From the NCBI GenBank assembly GCA_014898425.1, contig RCSZ01000017.1, forward strand, positions 434,001 to 498,000: 64,000 nt of DNA, in the 5' to 3' direction. This DNA comes from Botryotinia globosa (lineage: Eukaryota; Ascomycota; Leotiomycetes; Helotiales; Sclerotiniaceae). Made by a program: the position numbers and the translations under genes. This document shows, piece by piece, positions 36,651-48,404 of this stretch (positions within the stretch are counted from its first letter, which is position 1; every line of letters starts with the position of its first letter). The notes below the pieces were generated by a model. The model was given only the letters and a program-made list of their open reading frames with translations, did no database searches and had not been told where the DNA came from.

Positions 36651-37480
36651 TATGTTAAAAGCTTTATTGTATGGAGAAAATTACTGTAATACTATATGAC
36701 AGGTCTTCTCGCCGCAAGCAAACAAGATTTGTTGTTTCCAATGTTTTGATTTGGCACCGAAATTGGGTCAACTGATTTCACGAGTTGTTTGAAGGGGTGG
36801 AGGCAGATGAGTCGATGTTTCTAACACACCACTTCTCGGCTGGTACCAAAGCCGTACAACCTTGCAGTGATCTCAAAATTTGTAGTGAAGGTATATGAGA
36901 GGTTGCGAATCGTGCTTGTTTTTTTTGGTAAAGATAGAAAGTCTGTAAATTTGTAGGAAATACGGAGTCTATAAGTATGTTTTGCTTCTCAAAAGGTCGA
37001 TCAATGAGGGGATGGTTGAGGGCCACAGCATATTATTGCGGGGTTAAATAAACAGTTAATATTTGCCGGCAGTAGTTCAATAATTATCACACACGTGATT
37101 ACAGATCAGAAGGTAAGAGCTTATGAAGGCCGCCCTTGGTCAAGTTTCGAAATTGTGGCTAATTTAAGAATTATGATGAATTTTGTGCACTCGGGTGTTG
37201 ATCAAGCTTCTCGTTGTCGATGAATATTTTATCTTTGCCAATTGTGCTGCCTCCTGCAAAAAGTAAACCCTCGAAACTGCTCGCTCATGCGTTGGGCGTT
37301 GTGGATCCCCTCTCAATGGTGATGATGTTGAGCTGGACAGTATCATGAAGTCGCCATCGGCTCGTAAGCCTGGAAGGCAGGTCTTCATGTTTCAACGAGC
37401 TGTAACTCTAAAGTGATTTGCAAGCCCTAAACCTATGTACATCGTTGTTCGAGGCCTCCGGATTATGAATACAAGGCTCT
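36651..37480. other. Intergenic region TBCC/complex I subunit
   Basis: About 830 bp between two minus-strand genes: the TBCC promoter and the 3' UTR of the complex I gene. Short ORFs only, none recognised. Confidence 0.5.
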
Positions 37481-38209
37481 TTAGGATCTAGCTGGTACTT
37501 CAATACCATATCTCTCCTTGATTCTTTCCCTTCTTCTCTCATCATAACCTGGTCCGTAAATGCCTTCAAGTGATTAGTTGGATGCCCTTCCAGATAAGGA
37601 GAAAAACATACCTCGTCCCTCTCCCAATTCCGCTACAGTCTGTTCAACAGGTATCCTTCGATTCTTCCTCAAAAATTCCTTGCGCTCAAATTCATCGACA
37701 TTTGGATCTCTCTTATATCCTGTTATGGCACCGCCGGTATAATCGAATGCACTAAGCACAACCGCCGCCAGTGTACCAAATCCAAGAACCGCAGGAGTTG
37801 TTCCGACTATTGATGAATTAGCATCAATTTACCCCTAAATTTTTTGCATCAGAGCCCACATCTTAATCCCAGAACTGATCCGGCCAAAAATCCTCCAATT
37901 GCGGTGTTGTAAGTATCGTTCTTCTCTCGCAAATTCGCAGATGCGTATTTTGTGAATTCATACGTTCCTCCCATCGCAGCTGAAAAAAGTCAACATGATG
38001 ACGATCAGGGAATTCGATTTAATGGGCTTACTGAATACGAAAGCTGTGCCTCCTGTCCTGGTGAAGACACCCATCATGCCGATATTCTTCTTGTGCAAAC
38101 TATTTTGAATCGCGGAAGCAAAAGCACCAGCCGTTCCTGTGATCAGTGCGCCGTTGATGCCTGCTTTAAGGGCATCTTGGGGGTGGTATGATTCACTATT
38201 CGGCGCCAT
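37481..38209 (-). CDS. NDUFA11: NADH:ubiquinone oxidoreductase 21.3-kDa-type subunit (NDUFA11 family)
   Basis: Accessory membrane-arm subunit of respiratory complex I in the mitochondrial inner membrane, related to Tim17/Tim22 proteins. Four minus-strand exons: 38209-38032, 37979-37860, 37806-37612 and 37563-37481, all in phase, 191 residues (about 21 kDa). The start MAPNSESYHPQDALKAG fits the fungal family. Hydrophobic, Gly-rich segments (GINGALITGTAGAFASAIQ, GGTAFVFTAMGGTYEFTKY, AIGGFLAGSVLGL, VLGFGTLAAVVLSAF) match four helices of a Tim17-like fold, without a presequence. The C-terminus is polar and basic (GPGYDERRRERIKERYG). It diverges from the ubiquitin protease gene. Confidence 0.9.
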
Positions 38210-38864
38210 GTTGAGACAATACGGAATGTCAATGATGGAATTCAAAAACCTAAGAAGTTGCTATGGCGTCGGTATGAGGTTGATAGATTCGGGGAATTTG
38301 GACGGAACATGCCGCTATAAACGCTGCTTGTGCTTACTAGCCGCCATCCAATTATTTCCGTCATCGCCATCATCTAAGCTCTCAAGCAACAAAAATGCAA
38401 GGCGGCAGATAATCCCATCAACCTTCACCCGTGCCTGTTTAGATGAGAAATACATACAAATAAATACATATTGAACCAACGCAGCAGATGAGAAATTGTA
38501 CAAATATTTCTGTTTTCCTTTAAAATCATAAAACTTGTCGATGCTCGTGTTCCTATTCTTTTGTTGCTTGTGTTCCTCCTAGCCAAGTTTGGAGAATCAA
38601 TCACTCACCATTACACAACCAAACAACCAAACTCACATTTAGTACCTGGGTTGGCACAAAGTTTTTACTCATCTTCAATCGTTTTTCTAAAGGAGTCTGC
38701 TTCGAATGCAAGCCAACATATTGATCCTTCAAGCCTCACTATCAATTCACCTTTACAACCTTTCGAGAGGCGGGGTAGCTAAGCAAGTCCGAATATTTCA
38801 GCTGGCCATAAATCACAAAGTATCGGCAGGCAGAGTGAACGACAGATAATTATTGAGAGGTGCT
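38210..38864. promoter_or_regulatory. Divergent promoter region complex I subunit/UBP2
   Basis: 655 bp between opposed start codons. Short ORFs are present on both strands without recognisable content. Confidence 0.5.
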
Positions 38865-41800
38865 ATGTTTGACTCCGAGAAGAAACCAGGACCAGGCAAG
38901 TTCTGCGCCTTGTTTTCTTCCGAACTTGAGATAATTTAAAGCTCTCGAATATACTAGAACTGAGCTAATGATTCTGCCAATGTAGGGAAATCCGCCCCTA
39001 GGTTAGTGGAAGATCTGCTTGACTACGATTTAAGAAAAAGCGCAAAATCCGGCAAGCACACTCTCATAGAACCAGCGCCAATATACAACGAATCCAATAT
39101 TGACCCAAGGCTCCATGCCACCAATTGTCGCCATCAGCTTTTTAGGAAGGATTCCCAAACGGACACTCTACGCCCACATGAGGAAGCAGATCCCACAACG
39201 ATCCGCAAGATAGCTGCGTACTGTTCCCTTTGCCGATACCATTTCCGGATAACTGTAGATTTCCGAGGCTGGAAAGATGGACAGACTCCTTGTAATCTTA
39301 AGGACCTCGAAAATCCACTCCATCACTTTCGGGTAGTTGAGACCAGATCGTCGCAAAACTCGAAAAATATCTTTGAATTCGCGGCGCATGAATTTGCCTG
39401 CACTGCGGCTACCTGTCCAGTTAAAGTTATTATCAAAATAACACCACCTAGGCTCTCCGCTACCATGATAGCTCCCTTAATAAATGTCCAAGATACTCTG
39501 AGTCGTGGGCAGAGAATAATTGAAAAGGAACCCTTAAGATTCACAGGGCACAGGCCCATATACCCATTTCAGGTCCTTAGTAACCTTTGTCAGTATTTAA
39601 GAGATGCAGGAGGTGCGGATAGAAAGGCTATTGCAGCCAGAAACAAAAGGTTCAGATTAGCATTCGGAGACGATTGTGACGCTCTGCTAGGTTATCTAGG
39701 ATTCAAATCCGAGCTGAGGGCATCGTCCAATCTCCAGGTATGTATCTCACCGACATAATACAACTTATGGTTCAGGATTCAGCTTACGAAGTCCCCTCTA
39801 CAATTCATTCGCATCACTAACTTTCATTTCAGGAGGATTTTGAAGGATTTTGGACTCTGCCTGTCGTCAATGATGGGAATCGCGAATTCATAGACGATGT
39901 CAGGTTTGAGCTCAACCAGCTCATGCTTGATCGACCAGATATGGAACTTCAGGAGCTTAAGTCTTCAAATGAAAAAGCCTTTTCTCCCGCCTATGCTCTG
40001 GATGATATTAGACGATTACTTTCTTGCGATGACTATCCGAAGCGAGATACTGTTCAAGTCGTAGATTCGTTGGAGCACCCTTATTATGCTAGTTTGGGCG
40101 CAGTCGAGCTATTTACAGATGATTTGCTAGCCTGGAGCTATGATCGACAGTGTCAATGCGATCCGGCGAACAAGCCATACTATTTGGACTGCTTGCGGGA
40201 GCTCGGTAACGGACGGCGCAGTTCCGATCTACAAACGAAGGCTACGATGATCATGTCCACCGGAGAAGTCAGCCTAAAAGATATTGAAAAAGCTTACTCG
40301 TTCTTCGCGCTACAGAGGAATATTACCAGATCTGAGGGCGATGACTTTTTCATCGGTGTTTACAAGTCTCGTATCGAAGCTGGACCACGCCAAAAAGATG
40401 AGGCACGCGAATGTCTGCGCGTAATAGCAAAGGATAGGCAGAGCATTGCCATTGAAGCCGTAGCGAATGATAGCACAATGACATTTGAAGAAGCTCTTGA
40501 GTTCCTGAGCGTGACTTCAGATACCGCATCTGATAGCATTGAAGCTGCTGCGGTTGCTATGGTATGTGTATAGTCTTGAATCAACGATCGTTTAAAGCCT
40601 ACCAACTAACTCTAAGGTAGTCTTTTGAGGGCGATAAGGATAAAGTCGCAAAAGCTTTAAGAGCGATTGCTAACAACCGCGGAGACGACTACACCTTGCA
40701 GCGAGCGGCTACATCCATGGAGTCTGGAATTGAAGATTCAAACCTTGACGTTGGTGAAGCTTATAATCGACTTCAAATCACTGATAGGAGGGCCCCAGAT
40801 GATACTGTGCTGGCTTATTACGAAAGTCTCAGATCTGGTGCTCCTACTGGTTCATCTGATAGCTACAAGGAAGCATTTCGGGTAATAGCTCATGATCGTC
40901 AAAGCAGTTACTTATTGAGGAAACTTGATGATCCAAACGCCGACATTCAAGCAGAAAAGTCAACCGCTAATCAGCCAATTGGTCTAGATAATATTGGCAA
41001 TACCTGCTATCTGAACAGTCTTCTGCAGTATTACTATACAGTAAAAGCCGTCCGAGAGGTAGCCATGAACTTTGAACAAATTCGCATGCCTCTGAATGAA
41101 GAGGATATCAAGAAGAAGCGCGTTGGAGGACGTGCTGTCAGTAAGGCGGAAATAATCAAGGCCCAAAAATGTGAGTGTCAAATTCTTTGGACAAATAGCT
41201 TGGCTAATTATAATTAGTTGTGACGGAATTACACGACCTGTTCGAAAACTTGAAGACTGCTTCAACAAGATCCATCAAGCCTACTAGAGAGTTGGCTGAA
41301 TTGACCATATTCAGCTCAGCAGCCGAAGCAAATTTCCGTCGAGCTTCTGTTAGTAGTCCAAGTGGTCCATCAAATATGGCTTCTATGATGAGCCCCATTT
41401 TGGGGCCGGAAGGTCCTCCGACAACAACTTTTCGCCCTCCAACTTCAACCGACGAGGATATTGAGATGGTTGACCGACCTGAAGATAAAGACTCAAACCA
41501 GCGTGATGATAGTAGTGAAGGTACATTGGTAGAGGCACCAGACATGGATGGTTTACCTCCGTATTCCGATGCTGTAGGTAGACCGAGTCCCGCAGCAGAC
41601 AAGGCCTGGGACAAATCAGAGGATGCCGATAGTCCCTTCGACGATGCTATCATGGTAAATGGCGATTCGATAGTTCAAACTCCAGATGTCATACCAGCCG
41701 CGCCAGACAAGCCACCTCCGATTCCTCCAAGAAACAAAGCTGGCCTTTCGATAGAGACAAATGACCAGAAAGAAGTCATTACTGACGACGATCTATGGAA

Positions 41801-43037
41801 ATTTGGATCTCAGCAAGATGTTACAGAAGTTATCGGAAACGTGATGTTTCGTTTACAGTGTGCTATAAAGCCGACAAGTATCGATCCTGTGTCTGGTGAG
41901 CAGATCGATAAAATCAGAGACACATTTTATGGTGCAAATGCCTCTTATCTTCGAAAGTCGGAAAAGTTAGAGAAGAAAGTTGAGCCATGGGCTAATCTCA
42001 TTATTTTTCCGGATGAAAACAAATCTCGAGACATTTATGAAGCATTGGATGTGGTCTTCGACGAACAACAGGTACATATCGATGGTACTATTCAACCACA
42101 ATATGCATCTATCACCAAACTCCCCCCAATCTTACAAGTACAAATTCAGCGTACACGATACGACAGTATCAAGCATACTGCTTACAAAAATCGAAACGCG
42201 GTAATATTTCCAGAAACGATATATCTTGATAGATACATGGATTCCGAAGATCCTGACTCTACTTTGATGCGTCGTCGTCAAGAAGCATGGAAATGGAAGG
42301 CACGTATTAATACTTTGGAAGAGCGGCAAAGAGTCCTCGGCCAGGATAAAGTAACAGAAGAAATATCTGTTTGTGATGCACTATCTGCAGCACAGAACTT
42401 CACTAGAAGCTTGCAGGAGATGGATGACATCGAAGTTGACGCAAACTTGGTCACATTGCTTGAAGAACGCCAAGCTGAATTAAGCCAAGAAATTGAAAGA
42501 AACGAGAAAGAAATTCAGCTTCTCAAGCAAAGAAGAAATGAACAATTCACGAATATGACCAAGTACGAATACAAGCTTCAAACTGTATTTATACATCGTG
42601 GTGAAGCTGGTGGTGGCCATTATTGGATCTACATCTACGATTTCGAAAATGATATTTGGAGAGAATACAATGACGAATATGTGACGGAGGTGCGTGATCG
42701 TCGAAGAATCTTCGAACATGAGGCTGCTGGTGCAAGTGGCACTCCTTATTATCTCGGCTACGTACGAAGTTCGGATGTGATAGATTTGGTGGGGGCAGTG
42801 CATAGAGAATTGAAAGAAGTCGAAGTACCTATTTCTGCACCTGCAAAGTCGTGGGCAAACGGTTTAGAGGATGGCATTGAGGTGCATCATGACGAGGACA
42901 TGGAAATGGGAGAATTAAATAACGGAGGGTTCATGAATCCGAAACATATGCATAAGATTATGCCGAAACAAGATGTAGAGGATAAGACGGGTGCCGCTTC
43001 GCAGCTATCCTATGATAGTCCTGGGAATGCTTGGTAA
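38865..43037 (+). CDS. UBP2: UBP2-type ubiquitin carboxyl-terminal hydrolase
   Basis: Cysteine deubiquitinase of the USP/C19 class; yeast Ubp2 trims K63-linked chains and opposes the Rsp5 ligase. Five exons: 38865-38895, 38986-39737, 39833-40561, 40621-41170 and 41218-43037; 1,293 residues, close to the fungal family. The N-terminal half has HATNCRHQLF and CSLCRYHFRITVDF, a region conserved in Ubp2 proteins, and a UIM/UBA-like helical middle. The catalytic Cys lies in LDNIGNTCYLNSLLQYYY and the catalytic His in GEAGGGHYWIYIYDF, with YNDEYVTEV following. A long acidic, Pro-rich insert splits the catalytic domain. The first intron (38896-38985) needs a GC donor: GGACCAG then GCAAGT; the only GT nearby breaks the frame. 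Confidence 0.94.
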
Positions 43038-44862
43038 ATCTTTTAGAGACGTGGACAAAGGATTGAATGGGTAGATGGATAGTTGGATTGGGACTGGGAG
43101 ATAATGTCAGATGGCCTGGGAAGGGGAGCATGCATGGAAAATAGGAGAGGCGAATTTTTGATATTGGAAAATCTGCCTTTGGGTAGGTAGGTATGATATG
43201 ATATGATTGATGAATGGATTGGGATGGGATGGAATAGCATGATATCCAATGCTCGCGTATGTATGCAGCTTGCTCATTTATCCTTGATTTTTATGCATTG
43301 CATGCATATAGATGCATCATGATGTTGTCTGCGTATGCTCTTCTTTATGCATGTTCTGTTTTGTATGAGCACGGCGCAACGAGCATTGCCTGGTTTTATA
43401 GAAACAATAAAAACATGAGTACAAAGAAGATCAAATTGCAAGATAGTTTTGAAACGATGCTGGGGGCGAAAATGAAGAACTAGTGTACGTGTAAGCGAAA
43501 TGAACGAATGGAAATCAGATGAGCAGGATGGAGTGAGTAGCTCTAGTTTGTAGTCAAGGCTTAAGATTAGAATGTCTCAAGTATTTCCTACAATACTTCT
43601 CTCTACACCATAACTCCTATTCACTTTTTCCACTTTTCTTCTCCTCGTCGATCATCATTTTGTTTCTATTGTTTGGTTCGACGATTCGTTGAATTAACTT
43701 TCTCCTTTTCCCCTCTCGTGACTGAAACATGAGTGTTTTGGGGGGGGGGGTTCAATTTTTAAGGGCCTTCTTCGAGTTTTAAGAACTCTGCTCTCCTACC
43801 TAGGAAGAATGGATGCTAAAATGATCGGAAATGGGTGGGAAGATGTATACCTAGGTACTCTTTGGAATGAAGGGATTACTTATATCCCCCACTACCTCTG
43901 CCTCTGCCTCTCCCTTCTCTATTCCTTTCTCTATGGATATCATTCCAATTCTATTTCTGTATCTATACCTATATCTAATTTACATTTTTAAATTTCACGC
44001 CCGCGCTTCTTCAAATTCCAAGATACTGTATATCAAAAATCTTACATTCTCTGCAGATATATAGATATGCAGAATATAATACTATATATAATGTGATTAT
44101 TTTCTTAACATTAGTGCGAGTTATTTTGTGCATGTGGTATGCTGTGTTGTAGTATAGTGTGTATATCCTTTACCTTTAATTCTATTCTTCTATTCTTATT
44201 TTCTTCTTTCCTGACTTCATCTTTCCGTTTTCCTAGCTCTCTCACTCTCCCCTTTATCATCCATAATTCACCCTCTAACTTCACTCCCAAAGAAAGCCTT
44301 CTCCCTTCTCCCTTCTCCCTTCTTCCTTCTCCTTAACACATATATCACATATCCATCAATCAAATTTCTTCTTTCCTCTCTCACTCTCACTCTTCCTCTT
44401 CCTTTCCCTCTATCCTATCTATAGAAATACAATCATATTATCTACTCCCACACCCACCCTCATACCTATCATCCTACTATTCCATCATCCCACCATCTCA
44501 TCCCATCCTATCCCATAAAACCCCAAACCCCAACCATCCAATCCAATCCAATCCAATCCCCATCTCCCCAGAAACCTATTCAATACCCTCCACAACTCCT
44601 CCCCACAACTCACACAAGTACTTTTACATTTACCACTCTAACAACTAGATAACTACTATTACCAATCCAGCCACCGAGCACTCCAGACAAAATCCACACA
44701 CTCCCGATATCTGTCCAACAGTTCAACTAAAGATCACAACTACCTACTCAGGTATTCCAAGGTGATTAGATATCTACTCAAGTATAGATATTTCAGAAAA
44801 CAAAGATTCATAAAGATAATTAGATACGCTGACTATGATTTATGTGTGTGTTTGGGGATTGG

Positions 44863-44972
44863 AATAGATAGATGGATAGATAGATGAATAGATAGATGAA
44901 TAGATAAATAGATAAATGAATAGATAAATGAATAGATAAATAGATAAATAAATAAATAAATAGATAAATGAA

Positions 44973-45067
<95 letters not shown>

Positions 45068-45186
45068 ATAGATAAATAAATAAATAAATAGATAAATAAA
45101 TAGATAAATAGATAAATAGATAAATAGATAAATAGATAAATAGATAAATAGATAAATAGATAAATAGATAAATAGATAAATAGATA
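44863..45186. repeat. GATA/AATA tetranucleotide microsatellite
   Basis: About 324 bp of four-base units: a mixed GATA/GATG/AATG left part, a nearly pure AATA core (about 44980-45070), then alternating GATAAATA to the end. Confidence 0.97.
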
Positions 45187-45343
45187 TTCAATCATATAAA
45201 TAATTACTCAATTCATCCATCGACGTGGTAGACGAATCACTCTAGATATCCACTCCAGACAATACTACAGATATACCATCAAGACCATCAAGACCATCCA
45301 TATAGTTCCAACCTACCTACCCATCTACTGTTACAAAGAACAA

Positions 45344-45525
45344 GAGATTTCACACAAGATATTTCACACAAGATATTTCACTCAAGATATTTCACACAAG
45401 ATATTTCACACAAGAGATTTCACACAAGATATTTCACACAAGATATTTCACTCAAGATATTTCACACAAGATATTTCACTCAAGATATTTCACACAAGAT
45501 ATTTCACTCAAGATATTTCACACAA
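45344..45525. repeat. 14-bp minisatellite, 13 copies
   Basis: Thirteen head-to-tail copies of GATATTTCACACAA with a few substitutions (GAGATTT and CACTCA variants), exactly 182 bp. Confidence 0.95.
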
Positions 45526-45650
45526 AACATCATCAAAACATCATCAAAACTCACAAAATCTTTATTTCAAATCTAGATTCAATTCAATCCATGTAAGAAT
45601 CATCGACATAAATATAAAGTATATGTAGTAAATACATCTAGTGAATAAAG

Positions 45651-46315
45651 TAAGAGTTTAGACCTCGGCTTATTACACACCATTTTATTTGATAACAAAA
45701 TCTCTGCAAAAATTTCGTTTTTTATATAAATTTATTATTTTTCTTATTTTTTAATAATTTGAAAATATAATTTGAAAATATAATTTGAAAATATAATTTG
45801 AAAATATAATTTGAAAATATAATTTGAAAATATAATTTGAAAATATAATTTGAAAATATAATTTGAAAATATAATTTGAAAATATAATTTGAAAATATAA
45901 TTTGAAAATATAATTTGAAAATATAATTTGAAAATTGATTATATAAATAATAATTATGATAAGTTTTTTAAAAAATGAGTGAAATATTTTTAATAATTTT
46001 TTGAATAATGTTATAAGTATTTAAAGTTGAAAATCTTCAAATTTTTTAATATATAATGTTTCTTCTATATAAAAAATTCGATTTTTTGAAAATTTTGAGA
46101 ACTCTCATTTTAAATATCTATAATTCCATCAGAAAAAATATTAAAAATAATACACTTTTTTTTTGAATAATTTTATTAATTATTTATTATAAAAATAAAT
46201 TTTATAAATCCAATTTGAAAATTAATTGAAATAATATATAATTTAAAAGTTGAATAAATGAGGCTTTTTGGTGTGTTTTCATTTAGTGTGCGATAAGCCG
46301 GGGCCTAAACTCTTA
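45651..46315. mobile_element. Inverted-repeat, AT-rich non-autonomous transposon-like element
   Basis: Left end AGAGTTTAGACCTCGGCTTA continues TTACACAC; the reverse complement of the right end is AGAGTTTAGGCCCCGGCTTA continuing TCGCACAC. The arms agree at 24 of 28 positions and all four differences are transitions. Each end abuts a TA dinucleotide (45651-45652 and 46314-46315), as expected of a Tc1/mariner-class insertion, though two bases are weak evidence. The interior is extremely AT-rich, has no coding capacity and contains a 13-bp minisatellite. AT richness plus transition-only differences is what repeat-induced point mutation leaves behind. Confidence 0.75.
45756..45935. repeat. 13-bp minisatellite inside the inverted-repeat element
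   Basis: About 14 copies of AATTTGAAAATAT in tandem with almost no variation, lying wholly between the inverted repeats of the surrounding element. Confidence 0.95.
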
Positions 46316-47017
46316 TAGTATACACCTCAAATCGAAACCAAAACCACAATCAACCCCAAAATCGATATCAACATCGAAATCAAGACCTGAACTGAAAACC
46401 AGTTACCAATCAAAAACATCAACCATCCTGATATAAAATGTAACAATTTTTTTAATAATACAACATTATTAATAAAAATGTATACACGTATACCAAAAAT
46501 AATAACAATAATAAAAATACGAATAAAAACATAAACTCGAAGAAACTCAGGAATCAATGTCATAGTCATAACCATCGTCATAGCCATCGTCATATCCACA
46601 TTCATGAATTCCGACCGACCGACCAATTCAATTCCCCCCCTTCTCCGCTCCTCCCATCCTCCGTCCCAGCCTATACCGACTGATCAACAAGTAATAAGTA
46701 AATGATCCACAACTCCGTGTATCATGGGTATATGTGTGTATGATAATTTTGAACACCTCGCTCCTGAGGTGAACAACCCCTTTAGTCCGTGAATCCCATT
46801 TTGTCGCCATAATCGTGTACATTTCCCATGATAATAATAACAATAAAAACACCCAAGCCAAGCAACCAAGCAAGCATTCCCGTCATGCCATGCGGTGCTG
46901 TGCCGTGCCGTGCTATGCTTCGCCTCCCAAATTCAAGTATCGACAAAAACACCTTGCATTCGTTAAAAAATTACACCATCTCACATCCACCCCCCATCCT
47001 CGGGTCGATATACAAAT

Positions 47018-48404
47018 TCAACGTCCACCGCCGTTGAAATCGATCAAGTCAGCGAAAAACTTATCATCTTGCGCAAACTGATTATAGGGGTGATTTTCCA
47101 TGGCGTTTGTTGGCGCTGCTTGACTTGGAAGGAAATGAGATGTGTAAGACATGTCGAACGGTGATATTTCCTGATTCCACTGCGTGGGAAATTGATTCGT
47201 CTGCTGCGGAGGCATTTGATTTTCTTGCTGAGGAAGCATTTGATTTGCTTGCCGAGGAAGCATTTGATTTGCTTGCTGAGGAAGCATTTGATTTGCTTGC
47301 CGAGGAACCATTTGATTTGCTTGCTGAGGAAGCGATTGGTTCTTCGCATACCAATCCAGGGGACTCTGATGTACTTGATTCATGTGAGCTTGGGGCTCTG
47401 GGCTTCGAAGCACAGAATTTTGATGCATTGCAACCATTTGAGTTTGTGATCCTCCGTTTGGAATCACCAAGTCGTGTTCAAAAGGTGTACCAGGTGTTAT
47501 GTTTCCGGGAGTGCTAGAACTTCGGCCCATGAATTGAGGTCCGGGAGTGCTAGAACTTCGGCCCATGAATTGAGGTCCGGGATTACGGTTGTAGCCGGGC
47601 ATGTCGTAAAACGTTGTATCTTGTCCAAAACTTGTATGTCGCCTTCTGGGCTGTCGTCCCATTTGTGGAGCGGCCACATTTGACTCATTATTGAACATTG
47701 GTGACGATGCCATCATTGGGCCCTCTAATGGCGATCTCATACTTTGGTCCTGTGGGGGCGTTGGCATGGTTGGGCCATAACTAGTTTTTCGACTTAATGT
47801 TCCTGGGGGTGTTGGTATGTCTTGAGGCATTCTCCCGGGTGGATTAGCATTTTGCAATGCAAATAGATGGTTGGCTTCTACGAATAATGACAATTCCATT
47901 GCCATTTGTGGCTCCAAGGGCTGGATCTCCTCCGTGGGACGAAGGCCTTGAGCACCTTCAATCAAAGCTAGAATGTTTTTTGCGACTGCCGGATTGTCGC
48001 GTAAATGTTGCATGAGATCAGTTTGGGTAATGGGAACTGGGACTGTATTATACATGGGATTCCAATGACGTCTCTGAAACACTCGCATTGGGCTTTCTTC
48101 CTCCTCACCCAAATTTCCAGACATGACAATGTCCTCTGAAACTTTGAGTCCTCGACCGGTTCTCTCTCGGTGGAGATTTGAAGCCTCTATGGCGGACTTC
48201 ATTCGACCCTTGACATCTGGACGATCATTTCTATTGGCGGCCGCAATAAATGCACGCTCTTTGTGAGACATCTTTTCCAGAGTGGTCTTGGGAGTCTTGG
48301 GAGCACGTTAGCCATGTTTACAAGATGACGAGGATGAGTGTGCATACTTTGTTAGCATAGGACTTCTCGACCTTTCCGGGCTTCATCTTCTTATCCTTGG
48401 CCAT
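47018..48404 (-). CDS. Unknown Gln/Pro-rich protein with short tandem repeats
   Basis: Exon 1 (48404-48348) encodes MAKDKKMKPGKVEKSYANK; exon 2 (48295-47018, or from 48286) continues through KMSHKERAFIAAANR, giving about 444 residues. No family is recognised. The N-terminal 60 residues are basic, then comes a conserved-looking stretch (FQRRHWNPMYN, LRDNPAVAKNILALIEGAQ). The C-terminal half is low-complexity: a duplicated GRSSSTPGPQFM unit and about six copies of the octapeptide QANQMLPQ/R. It could be a nuclear regulatory protein with a disordered tail, but that is inference. Two in-frame acceptors nine bases apart leave three residues (TPK) in doubt. Confidence 0.75.

Larger units (their letters stand above)
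43038..47017. other. Repeat-rich, gene-free region
   Basis: About 4 kb with no supportable gene. Plus-strand pyrimidine-rich low complexity (about 44140-44720) is followed by the tetranucleotide array, the 14-bp minisatellite and the inverted-repeat element listed separately. A run of twelve G lies at about 43740. Long Ile/Tyr/Leu ORFs here are translations of the tetranucleotide repeat. Confidence 0.6.

Noticed and set aside
44820..45195. 120-residue ORFs rich in Ile, Tyr, Leu and Phe
   Set aside because: They translate the GATA/AATA array; two frames are equally open, as expected of a 4-bp repeat without stops.
45344..45935. CRISPR-like regular repeats
   Set aside because: Units of 13-14 bp run head to tail without spacers, in a eukaryotic genome; they are minisatellites.
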